From: an uncultured Pirellulaceae bacterium
GTDB lineage: Bacteria > Planctomycetota > Planctomycetia > Pirellulales > Pirellulaceae
DNA: 39,410 nt
Assembly: GCA_938083195.1 (NCBI GenBank)
Contig: CALKCK010000044.1
Coordinates: 1 to 39,410, forward strand
Direction of reading: 5' to 3'
The position numbers and the translations under genes were made by a program. Shown here piece by piece: positions 1 through 7,147 of this stretch. A model generated the notes under the pieces. That model ran no database searches, was not told where the DNA came from, and saw nothing but the letters and a program-made list of their open reading frames with translations. How positions within the stretch are numbered: the stretch's first letter is position 1; each line of letters starts with the position of its first letter.

Positions 1-59
1 TGCAGATTTGGCAGCAGGTGAACCCAAAACGGTGCAAAGTGGTGCAGATTTGGCAGCAG
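1..59. repeat. 42-bp-period direct repeat at window edge
   Basis: A 17-bp unit beginning TGCAGATTTGG occurs at 1-17 and again, identical, at 43-59. This gives one and a part copies of a 42-bp period. The repeat may extend leftward beyond the window. No convincing gene covers it, because the open frame here runs on through a terminator and a tRNA. Confidence 0.6.
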
Positions 60-90
60 CGTGCCAAAGCACGTTGGAGCTTGAAACGAA

Positions 91-118
91 AAAAGCCTCG
101 ACGATTGCCGAGGCTTTT
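91..118 (-). terminator. Intrinsic terminator of tRNA-Asn
   Basis: A perfect 10-bp inverted repeat (arms 91-100 and 109-118, loop 101-108, stem AAAAGCCTCG/CGAGGCTTTT) lies 44 bp beyond the tRNA 3' end. On the minus strand the stem is followed by a T-rich run (six T in a row), which suits termination of the tRNA transcript. On the plus strand the tail is shorter (TTTTCT), so it may work in both directions. Confidence 0.8.
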
Positions 119-161
119 CTCAAATGTGCTCCAGTAGACTCGCTGATGCAAATCTTAAAAG

Positions 162-234
162 CTCCCCCGGTAGGGCTCGAACCTACGACAAACGGATTAA
201 CAGTCCGTTGCTCTACCAACTGAGCTACAGGGGA
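162..234 (-). tRNA. tRNA-Asn (anticodon GTT)
   Basis: The minus strand folds as a complete 73-nt cloverleaf. The 7-bp acceptor stem is TCCCCTG with CGGGGGA (one G-T wobble), the D-arm contains AGCTCAGTTGGTAGAGC, the anticodon loop is CTGTTAA with GTT at 199-201, and the T-arm contains GGTTCGAGCCC. The discriminator base is G (162), usual for asparagine tRNAs. The 3' CCA is not encoded. It is followed by an intrinsic terminator at 91-118. Confidence 0.97.
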
Positions 235-541
235 TCACGCAAAAGCGAACCGAAGTCTGCTTTGCAGGTTGGTAAGTTTAGAAAATGTGATTTCGATGGG
301 CAAGGCCGTTTCGAGGCAATTTTCTCGCAATTCTGCATTTCTCGATCACAAAGCCAATCGATCCGTTGAATCCAACAAGATCGGAACCTCCTAATACCCG
401 TGTGGGGTGAATTACCGACCACTTGAATACCGTTCCATTATCGCCCTTGTCGTCGCCTAACGAAGATGAACTTGCCGCAGGGGTAGGCCGAATCGGTTTT
501 TGTCGCCATTTCACCGCTGAAATCATGATCCCGTGGAAGGG
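235..541. other. Gap between phoB and tRNA-Asn
   Basis: This 307-bp stretch between the phoB stop and the tRNA has no convincing gene. A small minus-strand open frame (278-526) lacks a ribosome binding site and recognisable protein features. Apart from the candidate tRNA promoter I see no structured element and no clear terminator behind phoB. Confidence 0.5.
275..303 (-). promoter_or_regulatory. Candidate promoter for tRNA-Asn
   Basis: On the minus strand TTGCCC (298-303) and TAAACT (275-280) are separated by exactly 17 bp. Transcription would start near 268, about 34 nt before the tRNA 5' end at 234. The match to the housekeeping sigma consensus is moderate, but position and spacing are right for a tRNA promoter. 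Confidence 0.4.
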
Positions 542-1249
542 TCATGCTAATTCAGATTCGGAGGATTCGCGAAATCGATAGCCAACTCCTCGGACGGTTT
601 GGACCATGTCAGCTTGATTTCCAAGTTTTTTCCTCAGTGAGCGAATATGAACATCGATGGTTCGTTCCAGAACCAGTGTGTCGGCGCCGAGCGCGGAGTC
701 GATTAGTTCAGAGCGGTCAAAGGCACGTCCAGGGTTGCGAATCAGCGTATCGAGCAATCGGAATTCGCTGGGTGTTAACTCCATCGCTGCATCATTTACC
801 CAAGCTCGATGTTTGACGCGGTCGACGCGAATTGACCCCTTAACGACCATATCATCGCCAGGTCCATTGACGCGTTCGCGTCGGCGAAGCAATGATTTAA
901 CCCGTTCTTGCAAAACACGAACGCTAAAAGGTTTGACGACATAGTCGTCAGCGCCCGTCGAAAATCCGATCAATTGATCGGATTCTTCTGACTTCGCGGT
1001 CAACATCATGATCGGTGTATCTCGTGTTTCTGCCTCGGACCGGAGTTTGCGACAGACTTCAATTCCGTCGATAACCGGAATCATTAAATCAAGCATGATA
1101 AGATCTGGAGATTTAGAACGGGCCTGATTTATGGCTTCCAGGCCATCATAGGCACAGATGACTTGGTAACCAGCCGTTGAAAAGTTGTACTCGAGAACGC
1201 TGGCGAGCGAGCGGTCATCTTCGACAATTAAGAGTTTCTTTTTAGACAT
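542..1249 (-). CDS. phoB: Phosphate response regulator PhoB (OmpR family)
   Basis: DNA-binding response regulator of 235 residues. An N-terminal receiver domain carries the acidic pair E10-D11-D12, phospho-acceptor D54 (in IMLDLMIP), the Thr of MMLTAK and the conserved Lys of VVKPFS. A C-terminal winged helix of the OmpR/PhoB type follows, ending with the typical VRGVGYRF motif. The open frame extends upstream to an ATG at 1291, but MSKKKLLIVEDD at 1249 is the family-typical start, so I use it; neither start has a clear Shine-Dalgarno sequence. It is the last gene of pstSCAB-phoU-phoB. Its likely partner kinase is the PhoR-like protein at 9392-11191. By family knowledge, phosphorylated PhoB activates pst and other phosphate-starvation genes. 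Confidence 0.9.
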   Translation of the reverse strand: MSKKKLLIVEDDRSLASVLEYNFSTAGYQVICAYDGLEAINQARSKSPDLIMLDLMIPVIDGIEVCRKLRSEAETRDTPIMMLTAKSEESDQLIGFSTGADDYVVKPFSVRVLQERVKSLLRRRERVNGPGDDMVVKGSIRVDRVKHRAWVNDAAMELTPSEFRLLDTLIRNPGRAFDRSELIDSALGADTLVLERTIDVHIRSLRKKLGNQADMVQTVRGVGYRFRESSESELA

Positions 1250-1407
1250 AGTGGGCCGGGAGAAATTAGCAGGTAAAGAAGAGATTTGCATTTGAGTCGG
1301 TAAAAATATCGGTTTAATTTTAGAGTCTCCCTAGTATCCATTTTTGAAAAAACGAAGTCAATGAAGCTTAAGCAGGTTCCGCGATTTTGCCTTGGGATTG
1401 AGGTTTT

Positions 1408-2106
1408 TTAATGTGGTCGGTTTGGCCTAGATAAGTGTGCTTTGGTGAGTAGTTCGTGGCGATGTCGAATAATATCACCATCAACCAAATAAATTACATC
1501 TTCCGCGATATTTTCGGCATGATCGGCTATTCGTTCAAGATGGCGAGAGGCGGAAAAGCAGTGGAGAGCTGGCACGACGAGATCTGAATCCTGACGCATG
1601 AGTGTCTGAAGTTCTTCAATTACCGATAAGTTGTAGGCATCCACCGAGGCGTCCAATTGAATGACTTTTTTCGCCAAATCGACGTTCGACTCAACAAAAG
1701 CATCGAGTGCTAAGCGCACCATCATGGTTGATTGGCGGACCATGTCGGTCAGTTGCTCGGGAATTGGGAAAAACGGATGTTCGTGCATGCATTGGGCTCG
1801 TTCGGCAATATTGCATCCCAAATCGGCGATTCGTTCCAGATCAGAGTTGATTTTCAATACTGTGGTGATGCGGCGAAGATCCGTCGCCACCGGTTGATGG
1901 AGGGCCAATATTTTGAGGCATTCTTCTTCAATCTCAACTTCCGTCTGGTTTACTTCGTGATCAGTTTCAATCACTTCGATTGCCAATTCGACCTTTTGTT
2001 CACAGAGCGCGCGAACGGCTTTGTCGACCATCTGCTCAACGACCCCGAATAGTGACATTAAACGATTGTGAATGACTTCAATGTCTTTTAAAAAGTGTTT
2101 TGACAT
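1408..2106 (-). CDS. phoU: Phosphate-signalling regulator PhoU
   Basis: Protein of 232 residues made of two tandem PhoU three-helix repeats. It shows the recurrent E/D-rich metal-binding signatures: one repeat contains LKINSDLERIADLGCNIAER and the other SASRHLERIADHAENIAED. Length and start (MSKHFLKDIEVI) fit the family. PhoU links the Pst transporter to the PhoR kinase and represses signalling when phosphate is sufficient. It sits between pstB and phoB, the standard operon place; the gap to pstB is 76 bp and to phoB about 160 bp. Confidence 0.95.
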   Translation of the reverse strand: MSKHFLKDIEVIHNRLMSLFGVVEQMVDKAVRALCEQKVELAIEVIETDHEVNQTEVEIEEECLKILALHQPVATDLRRITTVLKINSDLERIADLGCNIAERAQCMHEHPFFPIPEQLTDMVRQSTMMVRLALDAFVESNVDLAKKVIQLDASVDAYNLSVIEELQTLMRQDSDLVVPALHCFSASRHLERIADHAENIAEDVIYLVDGDIIRHRHELLTKAHLSRPNRPH

Positions 2107-2182
2107 GGATTTTTTACTTTATAAATTTCTAAATGGCGAACCGCAGGACATTAAATTTATCTTGGCAATGTGCATCATGATC

Positions 2183-3043
2183 CTAGCCAAATTTACCGGT
2201 GACGTAATCTTCCGTTTGTTGTTTCCGGGGGCGGGTGAAAACATCTTCTGTAGCGCCTTCTTCGACGATTTTGCCGTCAAAGAAGAAAGCAGTTCGGTCG
2301 CTGCACCGTGCAGCCTGTTGCATGTTGTGGGTAACAATTACGATCGTGAATTGTTCTCTCAGTTCAAAAATAAGATCTTCAATTCTCGCAGTCGATGCAG
2401 GGTCGAGTGCAGAGCAGGGTTCGTCCATCAGCAGGATTTCAGGACCTGTGGCGATTGCTCTGGCGATGCATAGTCGTTGTTGCTGACCACCTGAAAGTCC
2501 AAGGGCGGAGCGTTTGAGCCGATCTTTAACTTCGTCCCAAAGTGCCGCTTTTTTTAGGGACCACTCGACCAAGTCAGATAATTCTGACCTTGAGGTTTTG
2601 TAGTGTAGGCGGACACCGTAGGCTACGTTATCGAAGATTGATTTTGGAAACGGGTTAGCTTTCTGGAATACCATTCCTACCTGTCTTCGAAGGTCAACCA
2701 CGTCGGTACTACGAGTTAAAATATTTCGCCCTCCTACGTTCAGGCTGCCGGTCGCGCGGGCAATCGGTACGATGTCGTTCATCCGGTTGCACCATTTCAG
2801 CAAGGTGCTTTTTCCGCAACCGCTAGGCCCGATAAACGCCGTTACTTTTTGATTGGGGATCTTTAAATTGAGATCATGCAAGGCCTGAAAGCTGCCGTAA
2901 AATGCATTGAACCCAGTGATGTCGATCGCAATGGATTCGTTTTCTGCGGGAGTTTCCAGCGTGGCTGTGGAGGCTTGAGCAATGGTGTTGCTTAAAATGG
3001 ATCGGCTTTGATTCATTCGTGTTGAGGAAGCTAGGTTTGACAT
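2183..3043 (-). CDS. pstB: Phosphate ABC transporter ATP-binding protein PstB
   Basis: ATPase of 286 residues that energises phosphate import through PstCA at the inner face of the cytoplasmic membrane. Visible motifs are Walker [10 protein letters not shown] (about 72-80), the Q-loop in [12 protein letters not shown], the PstB-typical signature [14 protein letters not shown], Walker [13 protein letters not shown], and the H-loop in [10 protein letters not shown]. The PstB-specific stretch [10 protein letters not shown] leaves little doubt about the subfamily. A roughly 40-residue N-terminal extension precedes the conserved domain; a later start is possible but none is better supported. It lies 36 bp after pstA. 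Confidence 0.96.
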   Translation of the reverse strand: MSNLASSTRMNQSRSILSNTIAQASTATLETPAENESIAIDITGFNAFYGSFQALHDLNLKIPNQKVTAFIGPSGCGKSTLLKWCNRMNDIVPIARATGSLNVGGRNILTRSTDVVDLRRQVGMVFQKANPFPKSIFDNVAYGVRLHYKTSRSELSDLVEWSLKKAALWDEVKDRLKRSALGLSGGQQQRLCIARAIATGPEILLMDEPCSALDPASTARIEDLIFELREQFTIVIVTHNMQQAARCSDRTAFFFDGKIVEEGATEDVFTRPRKQQTEDYVTGKFG

Positions 3044-3079
3044 TGGAAGTCCGAGCTTAATTTGAAGGGAGGTTGCGGG

Positions 3080-4537
3080 TTAGCTTAATTTTTTCTCGTA
3101 GCGGTAGCGGATGAAGATCGCGAGCGAATTCATCAACAGTAAGAAGGCAAGTAAAACGATAATGGCAGCGGCGGCCAGATGTTCGAAGCCCTGGTTTTCA
3201 TCGCCTGCCCATTTGAAAATCGTAACGGGAAGGACAGGGGTTTTGTCCATCAGGCTGGATAAGTGATTGGTTGTGCCGAGCACGCCTCCCATCACCGCCA
3301 AGAGAGGTGCGGCTTCGCCGATGGCTCGGCTCATTGCGAGAATTGCGCCTGTCATAATCCCCGGTGTTGCCGATGGCAGGACGGCACTGCGAACGACTTG
3401 CCAGCGAGTCGCTCCCATCCCAAAAGCAGCTTCTCGTAGTGTTTGAGGAACTCCTCGAATCGCCTCTTGGGAGGCAATGATCACGATGGGCAGAATCACC
3501 AAAGCCAGCGTGAGCGCTGCCGATAAAACGCTTTTGCTGAACGGCAGGTGCAGATGGAAGAATGAATTCTCGCGGAAAATCGAGGCAGATGCTCGTTTGT
3601 TGGGGTCGGGTGAGTCAGCGAATACCGATTGCGCCAGGATTGTAGGATTTGTTGGAATTGGTTCCGATTTACTTAGCACATTCAGGCTGAACGTATCCCC
3701 AGCAGAGTTGGAGACCGTGATGGGGTCAATGATTTTTGCGAATTGGCTGTAGGTAGCTTCGGCAGGAAAAACAAATGGTTCCCCGCCAATGGTTTTAGCC
3801 TCGTATACCTCGTTGCCATTCCGATTGCTCAATTTAGCCTCGGTTCCAAGAAGGACCGTTTCGTTAACTTGATTCGCGTACTCGGATTTTTCGGTCGAGG
3901 CTGAAACGACATTCAGTTTGAATTTATCGCCATTGATTTTGCTCGCAATTTGTCCCTGTTTAATTTTGATAACTGGCTGGATTAGAGGTACTGCTGGAAA
4001 TCGAACGTAATTGCCACCTAGTGTTTTGGTTTGGTAAAAGTAAGTCGCCCCGATTTCATAATCAGGCTGATCGTTGACACGGATCGGACTGAAGGCTCCG
4101 AACATGTAAACGAATGCAGTTAAACCCAAAATTCCGTAAACGATCGAGGGAACCCCTGCGAGGTTATTAATGTTGAGCTGGACGAGTCCATGAAATATTC
4201 TTAGCAGACGGCCTTTGGGTTTAAACTCTTCCAGAAAAATCGCTGTTCCAACGCCGATCGGCAGTGCGACTAACCCGCAAATCGAACAGATAACCAGAGA
4301 ACCTAGAATCGCCTGTCCAATGCCGGATTCTTCCGGGTTGTTTTCACGGTGGCTTCCCGCGAGCATTTCAAAACTTAGCCAGTTGCCGCCGGTTGAAAAA
4401 ATAGCAACCAACAACGTTGCCAGTACGACGATCGCGAGACTTGAAACCAACAGGCAGATGACCGAGAACGAGTTGTTGAACAACTTTCTTCGAGCCACAC
4501 TGCGGTGCTTGCGAGGTTGAGCGACGGAATCCTTCAT
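3080..4537 (-). CDS. pstA: Phosphate ABC transporter permease PstA with large insert
   Basis: Membrane permease of 485 residues, against about 280-300 for a usual PstA. N-terminal membrane segments (about 25-47 and 75-101) and the middle region (LAGVPSIVYGILGL) are canonical. The C-terminal half holds the EAA loop (QTLREAAFGMGATRWQ, about 365-380) and the last membrane helices. Between about residues 150 and 330 is an extra soluble domain, placed by topology on the outer side of the membrane. It contains two related units: KTLGG...GDKFKLNVVSAS (about 171-214) and KTIGG...GDTFSLNVLSKS (about 248-291). The start codon overlaps the pstC stop by one base, so PstC and PstA are probably translationally coupled and form the membrane heterodimer. 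Confidence 0.92.
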   Translation of the reverse strand: MKDSVAQPRKHRSVARRKLFNNSFSVICLLVSSLAIVVLATLLVAIFSTGGNWLSFEMLAGSHRENNPEESGIGQAILGSLVICSICGLVALPIGVGTAIFLEEFKPKGRLLRIFHGLVQLNINNLAGVPSIVYGILGLTAFVYMFGAFSPIRVNDQPDYEIGATYFYQTKTLGGNYVRFPAVPLIQPVIKIKQGQIASKINGDKFKLNVVSASTEKSEYANQVNETVLLGTEAKLSNRNGNEVYEAKTIGGEPFVFPAEATYSQFAKIIDPITVSNSAGDTFSLNVLSKSEPIPTNPTILAQSVFADSPDPNKRASASIFRENSFFHLHLPFSKSVLSAALTLALVILPIVIIASQEAIRGVPQTLREAAFGMGATRWQVVRSAVLPSATPGIMTGAILAMSRAIGEAAPLLAVMGGVLGTTNHLSSLMDKTPVLPVTIFKWAGDENQGFEHLAAAAIIVLLAFLLLMNSLAIFIRYRYEKKLS

Positions 4538-5514
4538 CAGTCGTAGACCTCCCGGTATTTCATCCGAATAATTTGGCCGACCAAAGTGATTCCAAATGTG
4601 CTCAGGAACAAGACGGCAGCAACGGCATAGATGGAGAAATAGCTAAGCGTTCCGGGTACCACCGATTCGCTTTTAAACGTCTCGACGATAAAGCCGGTCA
4701 TTGTTTGCGACGGCATACGCGGGTCGAGTGTCAGTGTTGGGGTGCTTCCGGCGGCTAATGCAACCACCATCGTTTCACCAATCGCTCTCGCTAAGGCAAG
4801 TAAAAATGCTGAGATGATTCCTGAAAGTGCTGCGGGAACTACGACCTTGAGGGTGACTTCCAGACGGTTCGCACCCAATCCATACGCTCCTTCGCGAAGT
4901 CGATTGGGAACAGCTCGGAGTGCATCCTCCGCCAGAGATGCGACCAAGGGAATACACAAGATGCCAACTGCGATTCCGGCGGAGGTTGCGTTAAAAGTTT
5001 TGAAATCGCCGAGGGGTTCCAGCATATAGGGAGTAATGAATTTAACCGCAAAGAAACCAAGCACTACCGTTGGAATTCCCGCAAGAATTTCAAGGGTTGG
5101 TTTGAGGAGGGATCGGGTTCGTTTTGAGGCATATTCACTGAGGTAAATTGCGGAAACCAAACCCATTGGCAGTGCGAGCATCATCGCAATTCCAGTGATG
5201 CGAAGTGTGCCCGATAAAAGCGGCCAGATGCCGTAGCTGAGCTCGCCCTGCGTCTGTCCAACCGTCCATTTGGTGCCGGTTAAAAACTTCCAGATCTCAA
5301 TCTTGTCGTCCGAGAAAAAACCCCAGGATTCAACCACCAGCATCAAGATGATTCCGATGGTAGTGAACACTGAGACTAGCGCACAAAACACAAGCCCGGT
5401 CACAACCACAGCCTGCCAACGCTTACTGGCCGCAGATGAACGCGGGCGCAGTTTTCCACGCGGCGATACAGCATCGCCTAGTAGTTCGCCTTGGCCGGCC
5501 GAGGTGTTGTTCAT
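4537..5514 (-). CDS. pstC: Phosphate ABC transporter permease PstC
   Basis: Permease subunit of 325 residues, normal length for PstC. A cytoplasmic N-terminus leads into a membrane helix (about 34-60), then a loop typical of PstC (WKFLTGTKWTV). Further helices follow, with the conserved LAGIPTVVLGFFA segment and the EAA loop NRLREGAYGLGANRLEV. GETMVVALAAG near the C-terminus is a PstC hallmark. It ends in the TGA that overlaps the pstA ATG and follows pstS after 65 bp. Together with PstA it forms the channel for phosphate delivered by PstS. Confidence 0.95.
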   Translation of the reverse strand: MNNTSAGQGELLGDAVSPRGKLRPRSSAASKRWQAVVVTGLVFCALVSVFTTIGIILMLVVESWGFFSDDKIEIWKFLTGTKWTVGQTQGELSYGIWPLLSGTLRITGIAMMLALPMGLVSAIYLSEYASKRTRSLLKPTLEILAGIPTVVLGFFAVKFITPYMLEPLGDFKTFNATSAGIAVGILCIPLVASLAEDALRAVPNRLREGAYGLGANRLEVTLKVVVPAALSGIISAFLLALARAIGETMVVALAAGSTPTLTLDPRMPSQTMTGFIVETFKSESVVPGTLSYFSIYAVAAVLFLSTFGITLVGQIIRMKYREVYD

Positions 5515-5579
5515 AAACGGACTTTCCTGTGTTCAATAAGCTTGGTGCAGAAGCGTTATTCGATCCCCGAATTGGTAAG

Positions 5580-6653
5580 CTACTTAGGTAAGTTCGCTTC
5601 GGTGTAAACTTCAGTGACTGGGCCTTCTCGCTTATTGCCTTCAGCGTCTAGGTAATGAGAACCAGGGAGGTCTTTCATGATGCGTGCTTTCGCTGATTCA
5701 TAAATGTCAGCGGGGAGCGGCACGTAGCTGGCGTCTTTAACGATTTCGACGATGTTCTGGAGATAATAATCAACGAATTCTTTGACTTCGGCTCGTTGGT
5801 AAGACTCCGAGTTGACGTAGATAAACAGAGGACGACTAAAGGGTGCGTATTCTCCTGACTCGATCGAAGCCATGCTCGGTGCAACTGATTTAGTTGAAAT
5901 GGGATTCACAATTGAAACTGCTTTTAATTCATCCTTGTTCGCGTCGTAGTACGAGAATCCGAAAAATCCGATTGCGAACTTGTCACCTTTTACGCCGGTA
6001 ACCAGTGCTTTGTCATCTTCGCTCAGCATTGTCTGTTCGTCGGCACGAAGTCCTTTGCCATCTTTTTTGCCAATCACTTCAACAAAGTAGTCGTGCGTTC
6101 CCGAGGCAATTCCCGGAGCGTAAATGGAAATTTGCTTATCAGGCCAAGTGTCGTTGACGTCTTTCCAGGTTTTCGCGGCGGTGTCTTCCCGAAAGATTTG
6201 CTTAAGTTGCTCAACCGTCAACTCATCGACGAAATCATTTTCCTTGTTAACAACAATGGTAAGGCCGTCGTAGGCGACGGGTATTTCGTAGAAGTTAATG
6301 CCAGTTGATTTGCAAACTTCTAATTCTTTTTGCTTGATGGGTCGGGATGCATCAGAGACGTCACACTCTTTGGCACCAAGTGCTTTAAATCCATTGCCGG
6401 TACCTTGCCCGCTAACAGAGATATTGACGTTTGGAAAACTACCGTTGAATTTTTCTTTAGCGCGGTTGGAAATGGGTTCAACCGTGCTTGAGCCTTCGAT
6501 CGTGATATTCCCTGAAAGGCTTGAGTTATCACCGTAATCCAAGCCTGGCGTTGTTTTGGTACTCGAATTCTCAGCTGTTTTCGGTGAGCCGCAGCCTGCA
6601 GCGAGGGCAAATAACGAGGTGAGAATAACTAAGTTCAGAATGGTTCGAATCAT
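5580..6653 (-). CDS. pstS: Phosphate-binding lipoprotein PstS
   Basis: Substrate-binding protein of 357 residues. An N-terminal signal with lipobox LAAGC (lipidated Cys at about 21) predicts a membrane-anchored lipoprotein. Phosphate-binding signatures are present: GSSTVEPIS, SGQGTGNGFKAL, DASRPIK and the ASGTHDYF segment. It is the first gene of the pst operon, where PstS normally stands, with GGAAAG about 5 nt before the ATG. The upstream region carries regularly spaced GTTA elements (6713-6753) that may be the PhoB binding site. Confidence 0.94.
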   Translation of the reverse strand: MIRTILNLVILTSLFALAAGCGSPKTAENSSTKTTPGLDYGDNSSLSGNITIEGSSTVEPISNRAKEKFNGSFPNVNISVSGQGTGNGFKALGAKECDVSDASRPIKQKELEVCKSTGINFYEIPVAYDGLTIVVNKENDFVDELTVEQLKQIFREDTAAKTWKDVNDTWPDKQISIYAPGIASGTHDYFVEVIGKKDGKGLRADEQTMLSEDDKALVTGVKGDKFAIGFFGFSYYDANKDELKAVSIVNPISTKSVAPSMASIESGEYAPFSRPLFIYVNSESYQRAEVKEFVDYYLQNIVEIVKDASYVPLPADIYESAKARIMKDLPGSHYLDAEGNKREGPVTEVYTEANLPK

Positions 6654-6712
6654 CCGTCTTTCCGATTAAAGGTTGGGTGTGTTTGAGGTATTTCTGAGAT
6701 TGATCTCGGTTT

Positions 6713-6753
6713 GTTAGCGGAAAAGGTAACAAGCAAAGTTAAAGTGTTGGTTA
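6713..6753. promoter_or_regulatory. Candidate Pho box: spaced GTTA/TAAC elements upstream of pstS
   Basis: The four-base word GTTA (or GGTA) occurs at 6713, 6725, 6738 and 6750, with steps of 12, 13 and 12 bp, about one helical turn. A further GTTAAC lies at 6787. On the pstS strand they read as TAAC repeats, 60-140 bp before the pstS start. Direct repeats spaced by a helical turn are how PhoB/PhoP-type regulators bind. That this is PhoB's site is inference. Confidence 0.4.
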
Positions 6754-6956
6754 GGGTTTCTTAATATTCGAAATTCTTCACGTTGCGTTAACATTTGGCG
6801 GTTGAATGGGCCTTCCAAAGGTCAGGGGCAAGGTTGAAGAATTGGCGATCCGCGACGTGGGGAAAGATCTTGATTTCCTTCGGCGGCGACGAACTGCGTT
6901 AGTTTTTTCGAGGCGTTGGTGTCCGTTCATTTTTGGTACAATGACCGCAGACACTG

Positions 6957-6977
6957 AAACAGACGATTCGTCTGTTT
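6957..6977. repeat. Perfect 10-bp inverted repeat
   Basis: AAACAGACGA (6957-6966) and its exact reverse complement (6968-6977) flank a single central base. As DNA it is a symmetric operator-like site; as RNA it gives an 8-bp hairpin with a 5-nt loop. It sits about 15 bp after a possible -10 element (TACAAT, 6937-6942) and 170 bp before the TIGR03790-type gene, a plausible place for a regulator to act. Confidence 0.5.
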
Positions 6978-7147
6978 TCATTTGCTTGGACAAGTGTTAA
7001 GGGGAATTAATGAAAGTCCTGGTTCGCCGGTAGATTGTGTTGAAAATAGGATTGCCCTGAGATTCGCTGACGTTGAAAACCATTGGCCATGCACCGAGCG
7101 AAAGTTTCGGATGGGCGCCAGAAACCTCGATTGAAAACGTAAACTAA

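Larger units (their letters stand above)
6654..7147. other. Divergent intergenic region between pstS and TIGR03790-type gene
   Basis: This 494-bp region has no convincing gene; two overlapping opposite frames near 6778-7000 look random. It holds the GTTA repeats near pstS, a possible plus-strand -10 (TACAAT at 6937), the 6957-6977 palindrome, and a minimal open frame of seven codons (7010-7033) behind a good AGGGGA ribosome site. The last could be an upstream peptide or chance. Confidence 0.5.

Noticed and set aside
8..223. Plus-strand open frame of 71 codons
   Set aside because: It runs through the intrinsic terminator and the antisense of tRNA-Asn, and its sequence looks random.
278..526. 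Minus-strand open frame of 82 codons behind phoB
   Set aside because: No ribosome binding site, no recognisable protein pattern, and it overlaps the likely tRNA promoter.
6778..7000. Overlapping opposite open frames between pstS and the TIGR03790-type gene
   Set aside because: Short, mutually overlapping, rich in Arg/Ser as in chance translation, and covering likely regulatory sites.
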